NCBI RefSeq assembly: GCF_000166055.1
Contig: NC_014664.1
Coordinates: 2,449,501-2,513,500 of the forward strand
Length of the DNA: 64,000 nt
Reading direction: 5' to 3'
Source: Rhodomicrobium vannielii ATCC 17100
GTDB taxonomy: Bacteria; Pseudomonadota; Alphaproteobacteria; Rhizobiales; Rhodomicrobiaceae
This document shows, one piece after another, positions 8,640-16,409 of this stretch; the first letter of the stretch is position 1; each line of letters starts with the position of its first letter. A program made the translations under genes and the position numbers. Below the pieces are notes generated by a model. It was not told where the DNA came from. It made no database searches and saw only the letters and a list, made by a program, of their open reading frames with translations.

Positions 8640-10094
8640 CTATTTCTTCTTCACGGCTGCGAATGCGGTGAGCGCTCTTGCCCGCGCCGCCGCGTGATCG
8701 ACAATGGGGTGCGGCCAGGTTTCGCCGAGCGTCACGCCAGCGTCGCGCAGGGCCGCCGCGCTGGCGGTCCATGGCTTGTGGATGAGCGATGCGGGAAGCT
8801 TGGCGAGTTCCGGTACGAACGCACGCACGTAATCGCCTCGCGGATCGAATTTCTCGCCCTGAAGCACGGGATTGAAAATGCGGAAATAGGGCGCGGCGTC
8901 CGCACCGGACCCCGCCACCCACTGCCAGCTTGCGGCGTTGTTCGCGAGATCGGCATCGACGAGCGTATCCCAGAACCAATCCGCGCCTGTCTGCCACGGC
9001 GACAGCAGATGCTTGATGAGGAACGAGGCGACGATCATGCGAACGCGATTGTGCATCCACCCTGTCTGCCAGAGCTGGCGCATGCCCGCGTCTACGATGG
9101 GGTAGCCGGTGCGTCCGCGCTGCCACGCTTCGAGCGCGTCTGCGTCGTCCCGCCAGGGGAAGGCCGTGAACTCGGGGCGGAACGGCGCCTCGGGCAAATG
9201 CGGAAAATGAAACAGCAGGTGATAGGAGAACTCCCGCCAGCCGACCTCGCGCAGATACGCATCGGCCGCCGCGTGATCGCCCGCCGCTTCCGCTGCCGCC
9301 TGCACGGCGTGCCAGATCTGGCGCGGGCCGATTTCGCCGAACGCCAGATGTGGCGAGAGCCGCGACGTGCCGTCGATGCCGGGTTCGTCGCGCCGCGTGC
9401 GATAGCTGGGAAGCGCAGCCTCTATAAATGCGGTGAGGCGTTCTCGCGCCGCCGTCTCGCCCGGCCGCCACGCGGCGCGGATACCGCCTGCCCAATCGGG
9501 TCTTGTCGGTTCGAGGGCCAAGCTTGCCAGCGCGTCGGAGCGCGGCCAGCTATCCGGCGCGGCGAGTTTTTGCGGCGCGGGCAACGGCGTGGCGGGCGCG
9601 CCGCGCTGCGATAGTGCCCGGAAAAATGGTGTAAAAACGCGGAACGGCTCGCCCGCGAGGTTCGCGATGCTTTCCGGCTCAACGAGGATCTGCCCACCGA
9701 ACCGCCGCAGCGAAACGCCGCGCGCTTCGAGCGATGGTTTCAGCCGCCCTTCGAGCGCGCGCTGATAAGGCTCATAGCCGCGCGTGAAGAGCACCGAGCG
9801 AGCGCCGGTTTCCTCGATCAACTCGCCCAAAACGCGCTTGGTCTCGCCGTGTCGAAGCACCAGCCGCGAGCCGCGCGCCTCAAGGTCTGCCCCCAGCGAC
9901 CGCAGCGATTGATAAAGCCACCAGCGGCTTGCACCGCCCATGCGCCAACGCCCCGGCGTCTCGTCGTCGAGGATGTAGACCGGGAGGACCGGCGCGCCCG
10001 TCTCGGCGGCGGCTGACAAAGCGGGGTGATCGGCGAGCCGCAGGTCGCGGCGGAAGAGGACGAGCGCCGGAGCGGCACGCGATGAAAGGGGCAT
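8640..10094 (-). CDS. phrB: Deoxyribodipyrimidine photolyase (class I CPD)
   Basis: This 484-residue flavoprotein repairs UV-induced cyclobutane pyrimidine dimers using light. The N-terminal antenna domain starts LVLFRRDLRLADHPAL; the C-terminal FAD domain shows the photolyase signature with SRLSPHLAFGEI, WREFSYHLLFHFP, MRQLWQTGWMHNRVRM and WQWVAGSGADAAPYFRIFNP. Length and motifs fit class I photolyases rather than cryptochromes. ATG 10094 puts the antenna domain at the N-terminus; upstream in-frame starts add about 30-48 residues without homology. A GGAAC/GTT pair at 10181-10158 on the same strand resembles an EcfG promoter, but its spacing is one base short. Confidence 0.95.
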   Translation of the reverse strand: MPLSSRAAPALVLFRRDLRLADHPALSAAAETGAPVLPVYILDDETPGRWRMGGASRWWLYQSLRSLGADLEARGSRLVLRHGETKRVLGELIEETGARSVLFTRGYEPYQRALEGRLKPSLEARGVSLRRFGGQILVEPESIANLAGEPFRVFTPFFRALSQRGAPATPLPAPQKLAAPDSWPRSDALASLALEPTRPDWAGGIRAAWRPGETAARERLTAFIEAALPSYRTRRDEPGIDGTSRLSPHLAFGEIGPRQIWHAVQAAAEAAGDHAAADAYLREVGWREFSYHLLFHFPHLPEAPFRPEFTAFPWRDDADALEAWQRGRTGYPIVDAGMRQLWQTGWMHNRVRMIVASFLIKHLLSPWQTGADWFWDTLVDADLANNAASWQWVAGSGADAAPYFRIFNPVLQGEKFDPRGDYVRAFVPELAKLPASLIHKPWTASAAALRDAGVTLGETWPHPIVDHAAARARALTAFAAVKKK

Positions 10095-10247
10095 TATCGG
10101 CGTTTCTCCATTACCTCGCGACATCAAAGGCGCGATTCGCTCGGAAGTTGCACCGCGAACGCCAGATCGCAATTGCGTTCCGGCGGCGTTTTTGCGACAG
10201 TTAAGCGAAGCAATCCGATCCGGCCCTGGCACGCGCAAACGGTATTA

Positions 10248-11144
10248 ATGCCGCAAGACGAAGCCCTGTGTATCGCGGCGGAACTCGATCCGCCTTTCAC
10301 GATCCTCGGTGCGCAAAGCCAGCGCGTTCCGATCGTCTTCAATTCGCCTCACAGCGGACGGGTTTATCCATCCGTCTTCCTCGCCGCATCAAGGCTTTCC
10401 GCGCAGGCGCTCCGCAAGTCCGAGGATGCGTATGTCGAACAGCTGCTGCATGCTGCGCCAGAGCATGGCGCCGTGCTGATGCAGGCGCACTTTCCGCGCG
10501 CCTATGTGGATATCAACCGCGAGCCTTACGAACTCGATCCGCTGCTTTTCAACGGACGGTTACCCGATTTCGTCAACAGCCAGTCGCTGCGCGCCATCGG
10601 CGGGCTCGGAACTATCGCGCGCATCGTCAACGAGAAGGAGGAGATTTATCCGGGGCCGCTCGCGCTCGATACGGCATTCGTGCGGATCGAGAAGCTCTAC
10701 AAGCCCTATCACGCGGCGCTTGGCGACCTGTTGCAAGCGTCTCGGGCGCGCTTCGGCGGGGCCTTTCTTTTCGATTGCCATTCGATGCCGTCGCAGCAGG
10801 TCGAGCGCGGCGGATGGCCGGATTTTGTGCTGGGGGATCGCTTCGGCGCGTCCTGTGCACCTGAAATCACGCGGCTCGTCATGGCTCTGCTGAAGGGTCT
10901 CGGCTATCGCGTCGGCCTCAACAAGCCTTACGCGGGCGGCTACATCACCGAGCATTTCGGCAAGCCGCGACACGGCATCCACGCGCTGCAGATCGAGGTC
11001 GACCGCAGCATCTACATGAACGAGGAAACCTTCGAAAAGACGCCCGCGTTCATGAGCCTCCAGCGCGACATGTCGCACGTCGTGTCCACGCTGGTGCAGG
11101 AGTTGCCGCGCTGGAGCGGAGGCTATAAGGTCGCCGCCGAGTGA
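10248..11144 (+). CDS. N-formylglutamate amidohydrolase family protein
   Basis: This 298-residue protein belongs to the HutG-type N-formylglutamate amidohydrolase family, zinc enzymes that release formate from N-formylglutamate in histidine degradation. Hallmarks are FNSPHSGRVYP near the N-terminus, DINREPYELDPLLF, FDCHSMP, LNKPYAGGYITEHFG and a C-terminal LQIEVDRSIYMNE. No other hut genes are nearby, so the true substrate may be another N-acyl amino acid. ATG 10248 fits the family; an upstream in-frame start overlaps the phrB promoter region. It is transcribed divergently from phrB. Confidence 0.85.
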   Translation: MPQDEALCIAAELDPPFTILGAQSQRVPIVFNSPHSGRVYPSVFLAASRLSAQALRKSEDAYVEQLLHAAPEHGAVLMQAHFPRAYVDINREPYELDPLLFNGRLPDFVNSQSLRAIGGLGTIARIVNEKEEIYPGPLALDTAFVRIEKLYKPYHAALGDLLQASRARFGGAFLFDCHSMPSQQVERGGWPDFVLGDRFGASCAPEITRLVMALLKGLGYRVGLNKPYAGGYITEHFGKPRHGIHALQIEVDRSIYMNEETFEKTPAFMSLQRDMSHVVSTLVQELPRWSGGYKVAAE

Positions 11145-11472
11145 TGTGATCGCGGAGGGCAGGCGGAGCCTTGGACTTAGGTGCCCTCGCGCGAACCGGC
11201 CTTGGACGAGGGCAAAAAAAGAGGCCATCCAAAAGATTGAACGGCCCCAAGTCTAGGGAGGAAACGCCCAAGGAGGGCAGCGACACGCGTAATGAACGCA
11301 TATCGCACCGCAGTAATATCGCATTGCAACGCACAAAATACAAGAGCCAGTTGTGATGTGCACGGCCGAGGCCGTTTCGGCAACAATCTGTTCGCCAATT
11401 CTGGCTGTACGAAACATCTGCCAACTTGCATACAATTCCACGCAGTATGTCGACAAACGGGGAGGGTCTGAC
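11145..11472. other. Leader region before the HisN-like gene
   Basis: A 328-base interval with a purine-rich part (about 11200-11300) that contains two Shine-Dalgarno-like strings, GGGAGGAAAC and AAGGAGGGC, with no matching start close by. An ATG at 11292 opens a 59-codon frame ending at 11471, but it looks random and Cys-rich. I see no clear RNA fold or promoter. Confidence 0.4.
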
Positions 11473-12258
11473 GTGCCGATAGCCTTTGAATTGCTGCTCG
11501 AAACAGCTCACAAGCTCGCCAACGCGGCAAGTAGCGTCACTTTGTCTCACTTTCGCACTGGAACAAACGCGGATCACAAGGGTGGCTCGTCATTCGATCC
11601 CGTGACCGTAGCCGACCGGGGTGCGGAAGAGGCGATGCGCGCGATTATCCGGCGCGATTTCCCGGACCATGGCATCGCCGGCGAAGAGTTCGCCCCGGTG
11701 AACGAGGGCGCGGACTATGTCTGGAGCCTCGATCCCATCGACGGCACGCGCTCCTATATCATCGGCCTCCCCATCTGGGGCACGTTGATCGGCGTCCTCT
11801 ATCAAGGCAAGCCCGTCCTCGGCATCATGGACCAGCCTTTCATCGGCGAGCGTTTCTGGAGCGACGAGCAGGCCGCATGGTACCGCGGACCGAACGGCCT
11901 CAGGCGTTGCAGGACGAGGACATGCCCCGGCCTTGGCGACGCTTTGCTGACGGCCACCACGCCGGATATGTTCGAGGGCGAGGATGCTACGCAGTTCGAT
12001 CGGCTCGCCAGTTCCGTGCGCATGCGCCGCTTCGGCGGAGACTGTTACGCCTATGGCATGCTTGCACTCGGCCAAATCGACATCGTGGCGGAGGCGTGCC
12101 TGAAGCCGTTCGACATCGTCGCGCTGATCCCTATCGTTGAAAAGGCGGGTGGCGCGGTGAGCACGTGGGACGGCGGCGAGCCGCAGGCGGCGGGCCGCTG
12201 TATCGCTGTTGGCGATCCCGCGTTGCTGGATGTCGCGCTCGACCGGCTGCGAGGCTGA
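11473..12258 (+). CDS. hisN: Inositol monophosphatase family phosphatase, HisN (histidinol-phosphatase) type
   Basis: This 261-residue magnesium phosphatase has the metal-binding motifs of the IMPase fold: GEEF (about 71-74), DPIDGTRSYIIG (about 85-96) and a C-terminal LKPFDIVALIPIVEKAGG. The SYIIGLPIWGTLIG segment is characteristic of the HisN subgroup, which hydrolyses histidinol phosphate to histidinol in many alphaproteobacteria and actinobacteria. Inositol-1-phosphatase or another sugar phosphatase remains possible. The GTG at 11473 is 7 bases after GGAGG; longer in-frame starts add unrelated residues. No other his genes are adjacent. Confidence 0.8.
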   Translation: MPIAFELLLETAHKLANAASSVTLSHFRTGTNADHKGGSSFDPVTVADRGAEEAMRAIIRRDFPDHGIAGEEFAPVNEGADYVWSLDPIDGTRSYIIGLPIWGTLIGVLYQGKPVLGIMDQPFIGERFWSDEQAAWYRGPNGLRRCRTRTCPGLGDALLTATTPDMFEGEDATQFDRLASSVRMRRFGGDCYAYGMLALGQIDIVAEACLKPFDIVALIPIVEKAGGAVSTWDGGEPQAAGRCIAVGDPALLDVALDRLRG

Positions 12259-12435
12259 CGCGAGGGGCGCTGCGACGGAGCCAGAAGGCCCCAAAGGTCG
12301 AGGTCGCCTCGGCCGCGCAAAACACGGCGGCTCGGTTAATATAAGCTCCGCCGCCGCCTTCGAGAGCGCTGCCCTAAACTCGTGGGGGCGGCTCTCGCCA
12401 CAATCTTGAAGCGTCTGACTGCGCCTCGCCCGACG

Positions 12436-13140
12436 CTATCCGCCCTTCGTGTGCTTCTGGAAGATGACCCAGAGTTTCTCATCGGAACCGTAAAGCCGGA
12501 TCGTCTCTTCGGACGAATTGCCCCAGTAGTCCGTGCCACTCTCCGACCTGTCCGGCCTTCCGAAAAGGGCCACGAAGGCTGGCTTCAGGCTTTGGGCCGT
12601 CGCATAGGGGTTGTCTTTCGGCGAAAGGATCGCGGTGATTTTCGAGGCGGTCATGTGGTCTTCGGGGTTCACGTCCTCAGGCTCGAACTCGACACTGAGT
12701 GTGAAGCTGCCGTTGCTTATGTAGAGGCGCTGCTGGCATTGCTTTCGCCCGTTGCGGCAGGTTTCTTTGAGCGTCGCGGGCTCGGTGAAGAAACCCGACC
12801 CGTCGACTGTGCGCTTCACGAACGAAAAGCTGTCGCCGAGTTGGATGCCGAACACGCTGCATGCGGAAATGTCGGAGATTTTCTTTTCCCTGACGGCGCA
12901 TGGCTTCGCGCCCGAGAACAAGAGGCGGCGGAAGTTCTCCTTGACGGCGTCGCGATCAAGAGCGGCGCCGTCGGACGTGGCCACATAGGACCGCACCGAC
13001 GCGGGCACCAGGCTCTTCTTGTCGTTCAACGAACTCCACGCGAGCCACACCGAAAAGCCGACAAGCCCCAGGACACCAAGCGAGTAAAGCGTGGAAAGGA
13101 GCACCCGCTCCCAGATATTATGAAACGCCTTGTCATCCAT
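12436..13140 (-). CDS. Membrane-anchored protein of unknown function
   Basis: The 234-residue product has one transmembrane helix (LLSTLYSLGVLGLVGFSVWLAW, about 14-35) after a short acidic cytoplasmic N-terminus, so residues 40-234 are probably periplasmic. That domain contains several cysteines (CAVREKKISDISAC and ETCRNGRKQC) that could form disulfides, and alternating polar/hydrophobic strands. I do not recognise a family. The reading frame has good codon use for this genome and few arginine artefacts, which supports a real gene. It is divergent from the PNPOx-type stress gene. Confidence 0.7.
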   Translation of the reverse strand: MDDKAFHNIWERVLLSTLYSLGVLGLVGFSVWLAWSSLNDKKSLVPASVRSYVATSDGAALDRDAVKENFRRLLFSGAKPCAVREKKISDISACSVFGIQLGDSFSFVKRTVDGSGFFTEPATLKETCRNGRKQCQQRLYISNGSFTLSVEFEPEDVNPEDHMTASKITAILSPKDNPYATAQSLKPAFVALFGRPDRSESGTDYWGNSSEETIRLYGSDEKLWVIFQKHTKGG

Positions 13141-13272
13141 CTATTTGACCACTCACACGAAAAACGCGACACGTGTTTTATGAAACTTTTATCTTTCGCC
13201 AAGCATGCCGCATAGGCCGCAGACGCATTGATGCACAGCTTAAGGCCGTGGATTCGTGAATCGCGCCGAGTC

Positions 13273-13298
13273 GGAACGGCGGACGGGCCCACCTTGTT
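13273..13298 (+). promoter_or_regulatory. EcfG-type general stress promoter before the PNPOx gene
   Basis: GGAAC at 13273-13277 is followed after 18 bases by GTT at 13296-13298 (GGAAC-N17-tGTT), within the allowed spacing of EcfG promoters. It precedes a gene of the general stress protein 26 family by about 85 bases, which fits general stress control. Confidence 0.5.
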
Positions 13299-13381
13299 GA
13301 ATTCCCAAAAGGCGCGAGCAAAAGGCGGAACGCGAAACGGCGTTTCCATCTCGCGCTCCGACGAAGCGGAAGGAGATAAGG

Positions 13382-13861
13382 GTGGATACGCATCAGCAAG
13401 GGTTCGCGAAGCTCGTCACAATGATAGACGCCATCGAGGTCGGCATGCTGACGACGGCCGACGAAAGCGGTCACATGCGGTCGCGGCCCATGGCGACGCA
13501 GCGCGCGGAAGATGGCTGTCTGTGGTTTTTCACGAGCCGGGATTCACCGAAAGTCGAGGAGATCCGGAAGGATTGCCAGGTAAATGTCAGCTATAGCGAC
13601 CCCGCGAACCAGATCTTCGTGTCGGTTTCGGGCCTCGCGCGCACCCTCCGGGACGAGGCCAAAATTCGCAAGCTCTGGACGGGGCAGGCCCAGCGCTGGT
13701 TCCCGGAAGGCCCGGAAGATCCACGCATCGCGCTGCTCTCGGTTGAAATCACAGCGGCGGAATATTGGGACGTGGACGCGTGCAAGATGCGCGAGTTGAT
13801 GAAGTCGAACGCCTCGCCCAGCGAACTGGAGGCCGCGACGGAGCACAAGGCAATGTCGTAA
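13382..13861 (+). CDS. Pyridoxamine 5'-phosphate oxidase-related, general stress protein 26 family
   Basis: This 159-residue protein has the split-barrel flavin-binding fold: a first helix FAKLVTMIDAIEVGMLTT, the barrel strand MRSRPMATQ, LWFFTSRDSPKVEEI, VNVSYSDPANQIFVSVSG, and the typical RKLWTGQAQRWFPEGPEDPRIALLSV segment. Relatives bind FMN or F420-like cofactors and are induced by salt, heat and starvation; they do not make pyridoxal phosphate. The GTG at 13382 follows GAAGGAGATAAGG. The EcfG-like promoter upstream supports a stress role. Confidence 0.85.
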   Translation: MDTHQQGFAKLVTMIDAIEVGMLTTADESGHMRSRPMATQRAEDGCLWFFTSRDSPKVEEIRKDCQVNVSYSDPANQIFVSVSGLARTLRDEAKIRKLWTGQAQRWFPEGPEDPRIALLSVEITAAEYWDVDACKMRELMKSNASPSELEAATEHKAMS

Positions 13862-13866
13862 AGGCG

Positions 13867-14736
13867 TTAGCCTCGCACACCATGGCGCTCGGCGGATGAG
13901 ATATTCGGTCGATGCGCGCCTCGGCGCTTTGCGTGCTGGATATGGCTGAGCCGCATCAGCCCGAAGATCCCGAACAGCGTCGCGAGATACGCCGCGACCT
14001 GAAGCCATGACGGACGGTCGTCATAGCCGACGAGCGTCTGCATCATCACACCGAACAGCGTGTTCGTTGAAAGGAAGCCCGACGTATTCCACGCCGTGTC
14101 CGCCCAAACTGACACGATGTCCGCGTCCTGGAGAATTCTGACGCATTGCGACGCCATGCCGGCCGCGAGCAGCGCAATCAGCACGCTCGTCACGGAGAAA
14201 AGATAGCGCGGCGGGATGCGGACAAGACCGGCGTAGGTCAAGGCGGTGAGCGCGATGCCGCCGCCAAGCCCGAGCATGCCGCCAGCGAGCATCATCGAGC
14301 CGCTTTCGCGCGACGCGATGGCGTTGCCGTAGAGAAACAGGACGACTTCCGCGCCTTCGCGCAGCACCGCGACGGCGACCACGATGGCAAGCGCCGTCAG
14401 CGACTTGGCACCCTCCGCGACGGCGGCACCGGCAGCCGAAAGCTCGGCCGCCATCTGCTTGCCATGGCTCGCCATCCAGACGTTATGCCAGGTCAGCATC
14501 ACCACCGCGAGAGCGAGCACGCCCGCGTTGAAAACTTTCTGCCCTTCGCCGTCGAGCGCCTCCGACAGGCTGCCCGCGAAGATGGCAAGGAGCGCCGCGC
14601 CGATAAGCCCCGCACTGATGCCGCCAGCCACGAACCAGCCGCGCGAAGGCACGCCCTTCGTCGCCGCGAGCACGATCCCGACGATAAGCCCGGCTTCGAT
14701 GACTTCCCTGAAAACGATTATGGCGGCGGCCAGCAT
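13867..14736 (-). CDS. FTR1-family high-affinity iron permease
   Basis: The 289-residue protein is a seven-helix membrane permease of the FTR1/EfeU type that imports iron across the inner membrane. Two REXXE-like iron motifs are visible: REVIEAG in helix 1 (about residue 10) and REGAEVV in the middle of the protein. The start at 14736 follows GGAGCATCGC; the longer frame to 14877 adds unrelated residues. No EfeO, EfeB or multicopper oxidase partner is adjacent, which is unusual as these permeases usually work with one. An Irr-like iron box lies about 160 bases upstream. Confidence 0.9.
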   Translation of the reverse strand: MLAAAIIVFREVIEAGLIVGIVLAATKGVPSRGWFVAGGISAGLIGAALLAIFAGSLSEALDGEGQKVFNAGVLALAVVMLTWHNVWMASHGKQMAAELSAAGAAVAEGAKSLTALAIVVAVAVLREGAEVVLFLYGNAIASRESGSMMLAGGMLGLGGGIALTALTYAGLVRIPPRYLFSVTSVLIALLAAGMASQCVRILQDADIVSVWADTAWNTSGFLSTNTLFGVMMQTLVGYDDRPSWLQVAAYLATLFGIFGLMRLSHIQHAKRRGAHRPNISSAERHGVRG

Positions 14737-15175
14737 GCGATGCTCCTGAGCCGGACGCGCATGAACCCGCGCATCGCCCTGATATACCAGACGCGTGCCG
14801 CAGATCTCAAGCGCACCGGCGCGAAATAAAGAAGGCGCGTATCGTCTTCGTGTAATGCGCGGCAGACACGCGTGCAATATTTATCTTCTCGAATTAGATT
14901 TGTTCTAAGTTATCGCGGCGCACCCGAGGAATGCTTTGCGACCCCTCGCAGCGTTCGAAAATCGACTTGGCTTCGCAAGTGAAGGACGGGCGCGCGGCAC
15001 GTTCATCTTGAGGCCGCAGCGCCGTGGCGGTTCGCCGCTCGCGGTTTTCGGGGTGGTACGCGCTGAAAGGCTTCCTAAATTAGTGCGACCGCTTTCTCGT
15101 CCCGGTGATATAAGTGTCTGGCGGGAGCGATCCGGACAAGCGCGCCGTTATCCCTTCTCGGGAGGATCAAGGTCT
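14737..15175. other. Divergent intergenic region between FTR1 and a small plus-strand gene
   Basis: This 439-base region has no convincing gene. Its left third is AT-rich and contains the iron-box-like repeat at 14894-14908. The plus-strand reading frame from 14936 that runs into the next gene is arginine-rich and not supported. Confidence 0.55.
14894..14908. promoter_or_regulatory. Candidate Irr/ICE-like iron-control box
   Basis: TTAGA-TTTGT-TCTAA is an inverted repeat whose right half TTCTAA matches the alphaproteobacterial Irr iron-control element (TTAGAA..TTCTAA) and whose left half has one mismatch. It lies about 160 bases upstream of the FTR1 iron permease start. The match is visual and the spacing approximate. 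Confidence 0.4.
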
Positions 15176-15436
15176 ATGTTCATCGAACTTCACGACACCA
15201 GTGGCAACCTCACGCTGATCTGCGTGGAGGATATCCAGCGCGTGCGCAAGGGCGCTCACGGCGGCTCCGACATCTTTATGAACGAGTTGGACGGCTGGGT
15301 GCAAGTGGGCGAGAGCGTCGCTGCGGTTCGCGACCTTATCATCAAGGCCGGCGATATTGTTACGGCGGCGGCGAAAGTGGACAGCGGCAAGCCGATCCGG
15401 CTTCAGCCGCTTGATAACCCGCGCGAAAAGGATTGA
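15176..15436 (+). CDS. Small conserved-looking protein of unknown function
   Basis: From ATG 15176 with a GGGAGGATCAAGG ribosome site, the frame gives 86 residues. The N-terminal half, FIELHDTSGNLTLICVEDIQRVRKG, then MNELDGWVQVGESVAAVRDLI, reads as a small beta-rich domain with a C-terminal helix, vaguely like the short FlbD-type fold. The tail is polar. Product and role are unknown. It is isolated: FTR1 diverges from it and the LTXXQ gene converges on it. Confidence 0.65.
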   Translation: MFIELHDTSGNLTLICVEDIQRVRKGAHGGSDIFMNELDGWVQVGESVAAVRDLIIKAGDIVTAAAKVDSGKPIRLQPLDNPREKD

Positions 15437-15482
15437 AGGTCGAGAGGGCGACGCGTCGCCCTCTGTCAATGACCGGTGGCCG

Positions 15483-16007
15483 TTAGCCGCGACCACCGCC
15501 GCGGCGTTTCGCAACGCGGCCAAGCCCCTCGTCTCCCGCCTTCAGCATCGCGACGAGCCTGCGCTTCTGCGCTTCGTTCAACGACTGGTAAAGCGGCTCG
15601 GCGGCGTCCGCGAGCTTCTTCAGCGACCCGCCGCGCTCCTCAAGCTGCTCCGCGCGCTCCTTGATGGCCTGAATGGCATCTTCGGGCTTCTGCCGATCGC
15701 GCTTGGCAAGCCGCTGATCCATGCGCTTCTGCATGATATCGCGCAAAGCCTGCTCAACGGGGGGCCAGTTCTTTTCCTGATCCTGCGTGAGCTTGAGCCC
15801 GGCTTTCAGGCCCGCGATGCGCGCATCCGCGAAAGCTTTCATATCGTCCCGGCCGAACCGGAACCTCTTCTGCTCGGTCTGGCGCGGTTGCGGCTGCGCC
15901 TGCGGGCTTTGCGCGCCGTTGTCGTCAGCATCTGCCCGCTGCGCATAGACGGACGACGGTCCGAGAAGCGCGAGCGCCATCACGCCCGCGACGATAGACT
16001 TGTTCAT
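15483..16007 (-). CDS. LTXXQ-motif (Spy/CpxP-like) periplasmic protein
   Basis: The 174-residue protein has a signal peptide (MNKSIVAGVMALALLGPSSVYAQ) and a helical body with the LTXXQ motif in LKLTQDQEKNWPP (about 83) and a second, weaker one in YQSLNEAQKRRL (about 145). Such proteins are periplasmic, related to the chaperone Spy and stress sensor CpxP, and common in Rhizobiales. GGAGGAAGTCCC precedes ATG 16007. It diverges from the DegP-type protease gene, a pairing that suggests a shared envelope-stress role, though that is inference. Confidence 0.85.
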   Translation of the reverse strand: MNKSIVAGVMALALLGPSSVYAQRADADDNGAQSPQAQPQPRQTEQKRFRFGRDDMKAFADARIAGLKAGLKLTQDQEKNWPPVEQALRDIMQKRMDQRLAKRDRQKPEDAIQAIKERAEQLEERGGSLKKLADAAEPLYQSLNEAQKRRLVAMLKAGDEGLGRVAKRRGGGRG

Positions 16008-16409
16008 GGGACTTCCTCCACTATCGAAACTCTCATTTGATAAGGTAACGGTGGAGACACCCGTCAAGTTCGATCCTGATCGGAGCAATAACAGGGCATT
16101 AATGCGCCTGTATCTCCGCAACATGGCGATGCTCGCCTTCAGGAAACGATGTTTGCAACCAATAAAATTCCCATCAAATTAACTCGCTGCCGCATTTTCG
16201 ACAATGCGATTGAGGATCACTCAAGAGCGGCGTGGGACGTTATCACATCGTTTACAAAACAAATAAACCATTTGACGAAAACTTTATAAGTTTACCATAG
16301 AGCAACATTGGTATTCCTTAAACAAATTCTCTACCTTAGCTTTCATCTTGAACTAGGCGGCAGCGGAGCGTTCGCTGACCGCGTTAATTCTTCAAGACAC
16401 GGAAAGTTC
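16008..16409. other. AT-rich divergent promoter region between LTXXQ and DegP-type genes
   Basis: A 402-base non-coding stretch, AT-rich around 16160-16330 in contrast to its neighbours. TTGACG at 16272 resembles a -35 element, but the best -10 candidates have poor spacing. On the minus side CGAAC-N17-CGTT at 16072-16047 resembles an EcfG promoter with one mismatch. No gene is seen. Confidence 0.5.

Noticed and set aside
10158-10181. GGAAC-N16-GTT before photolyase as a firm EcfG promoter
   Set aside because: Spacing is one base below the accepted range; noted in the phrB entry only.
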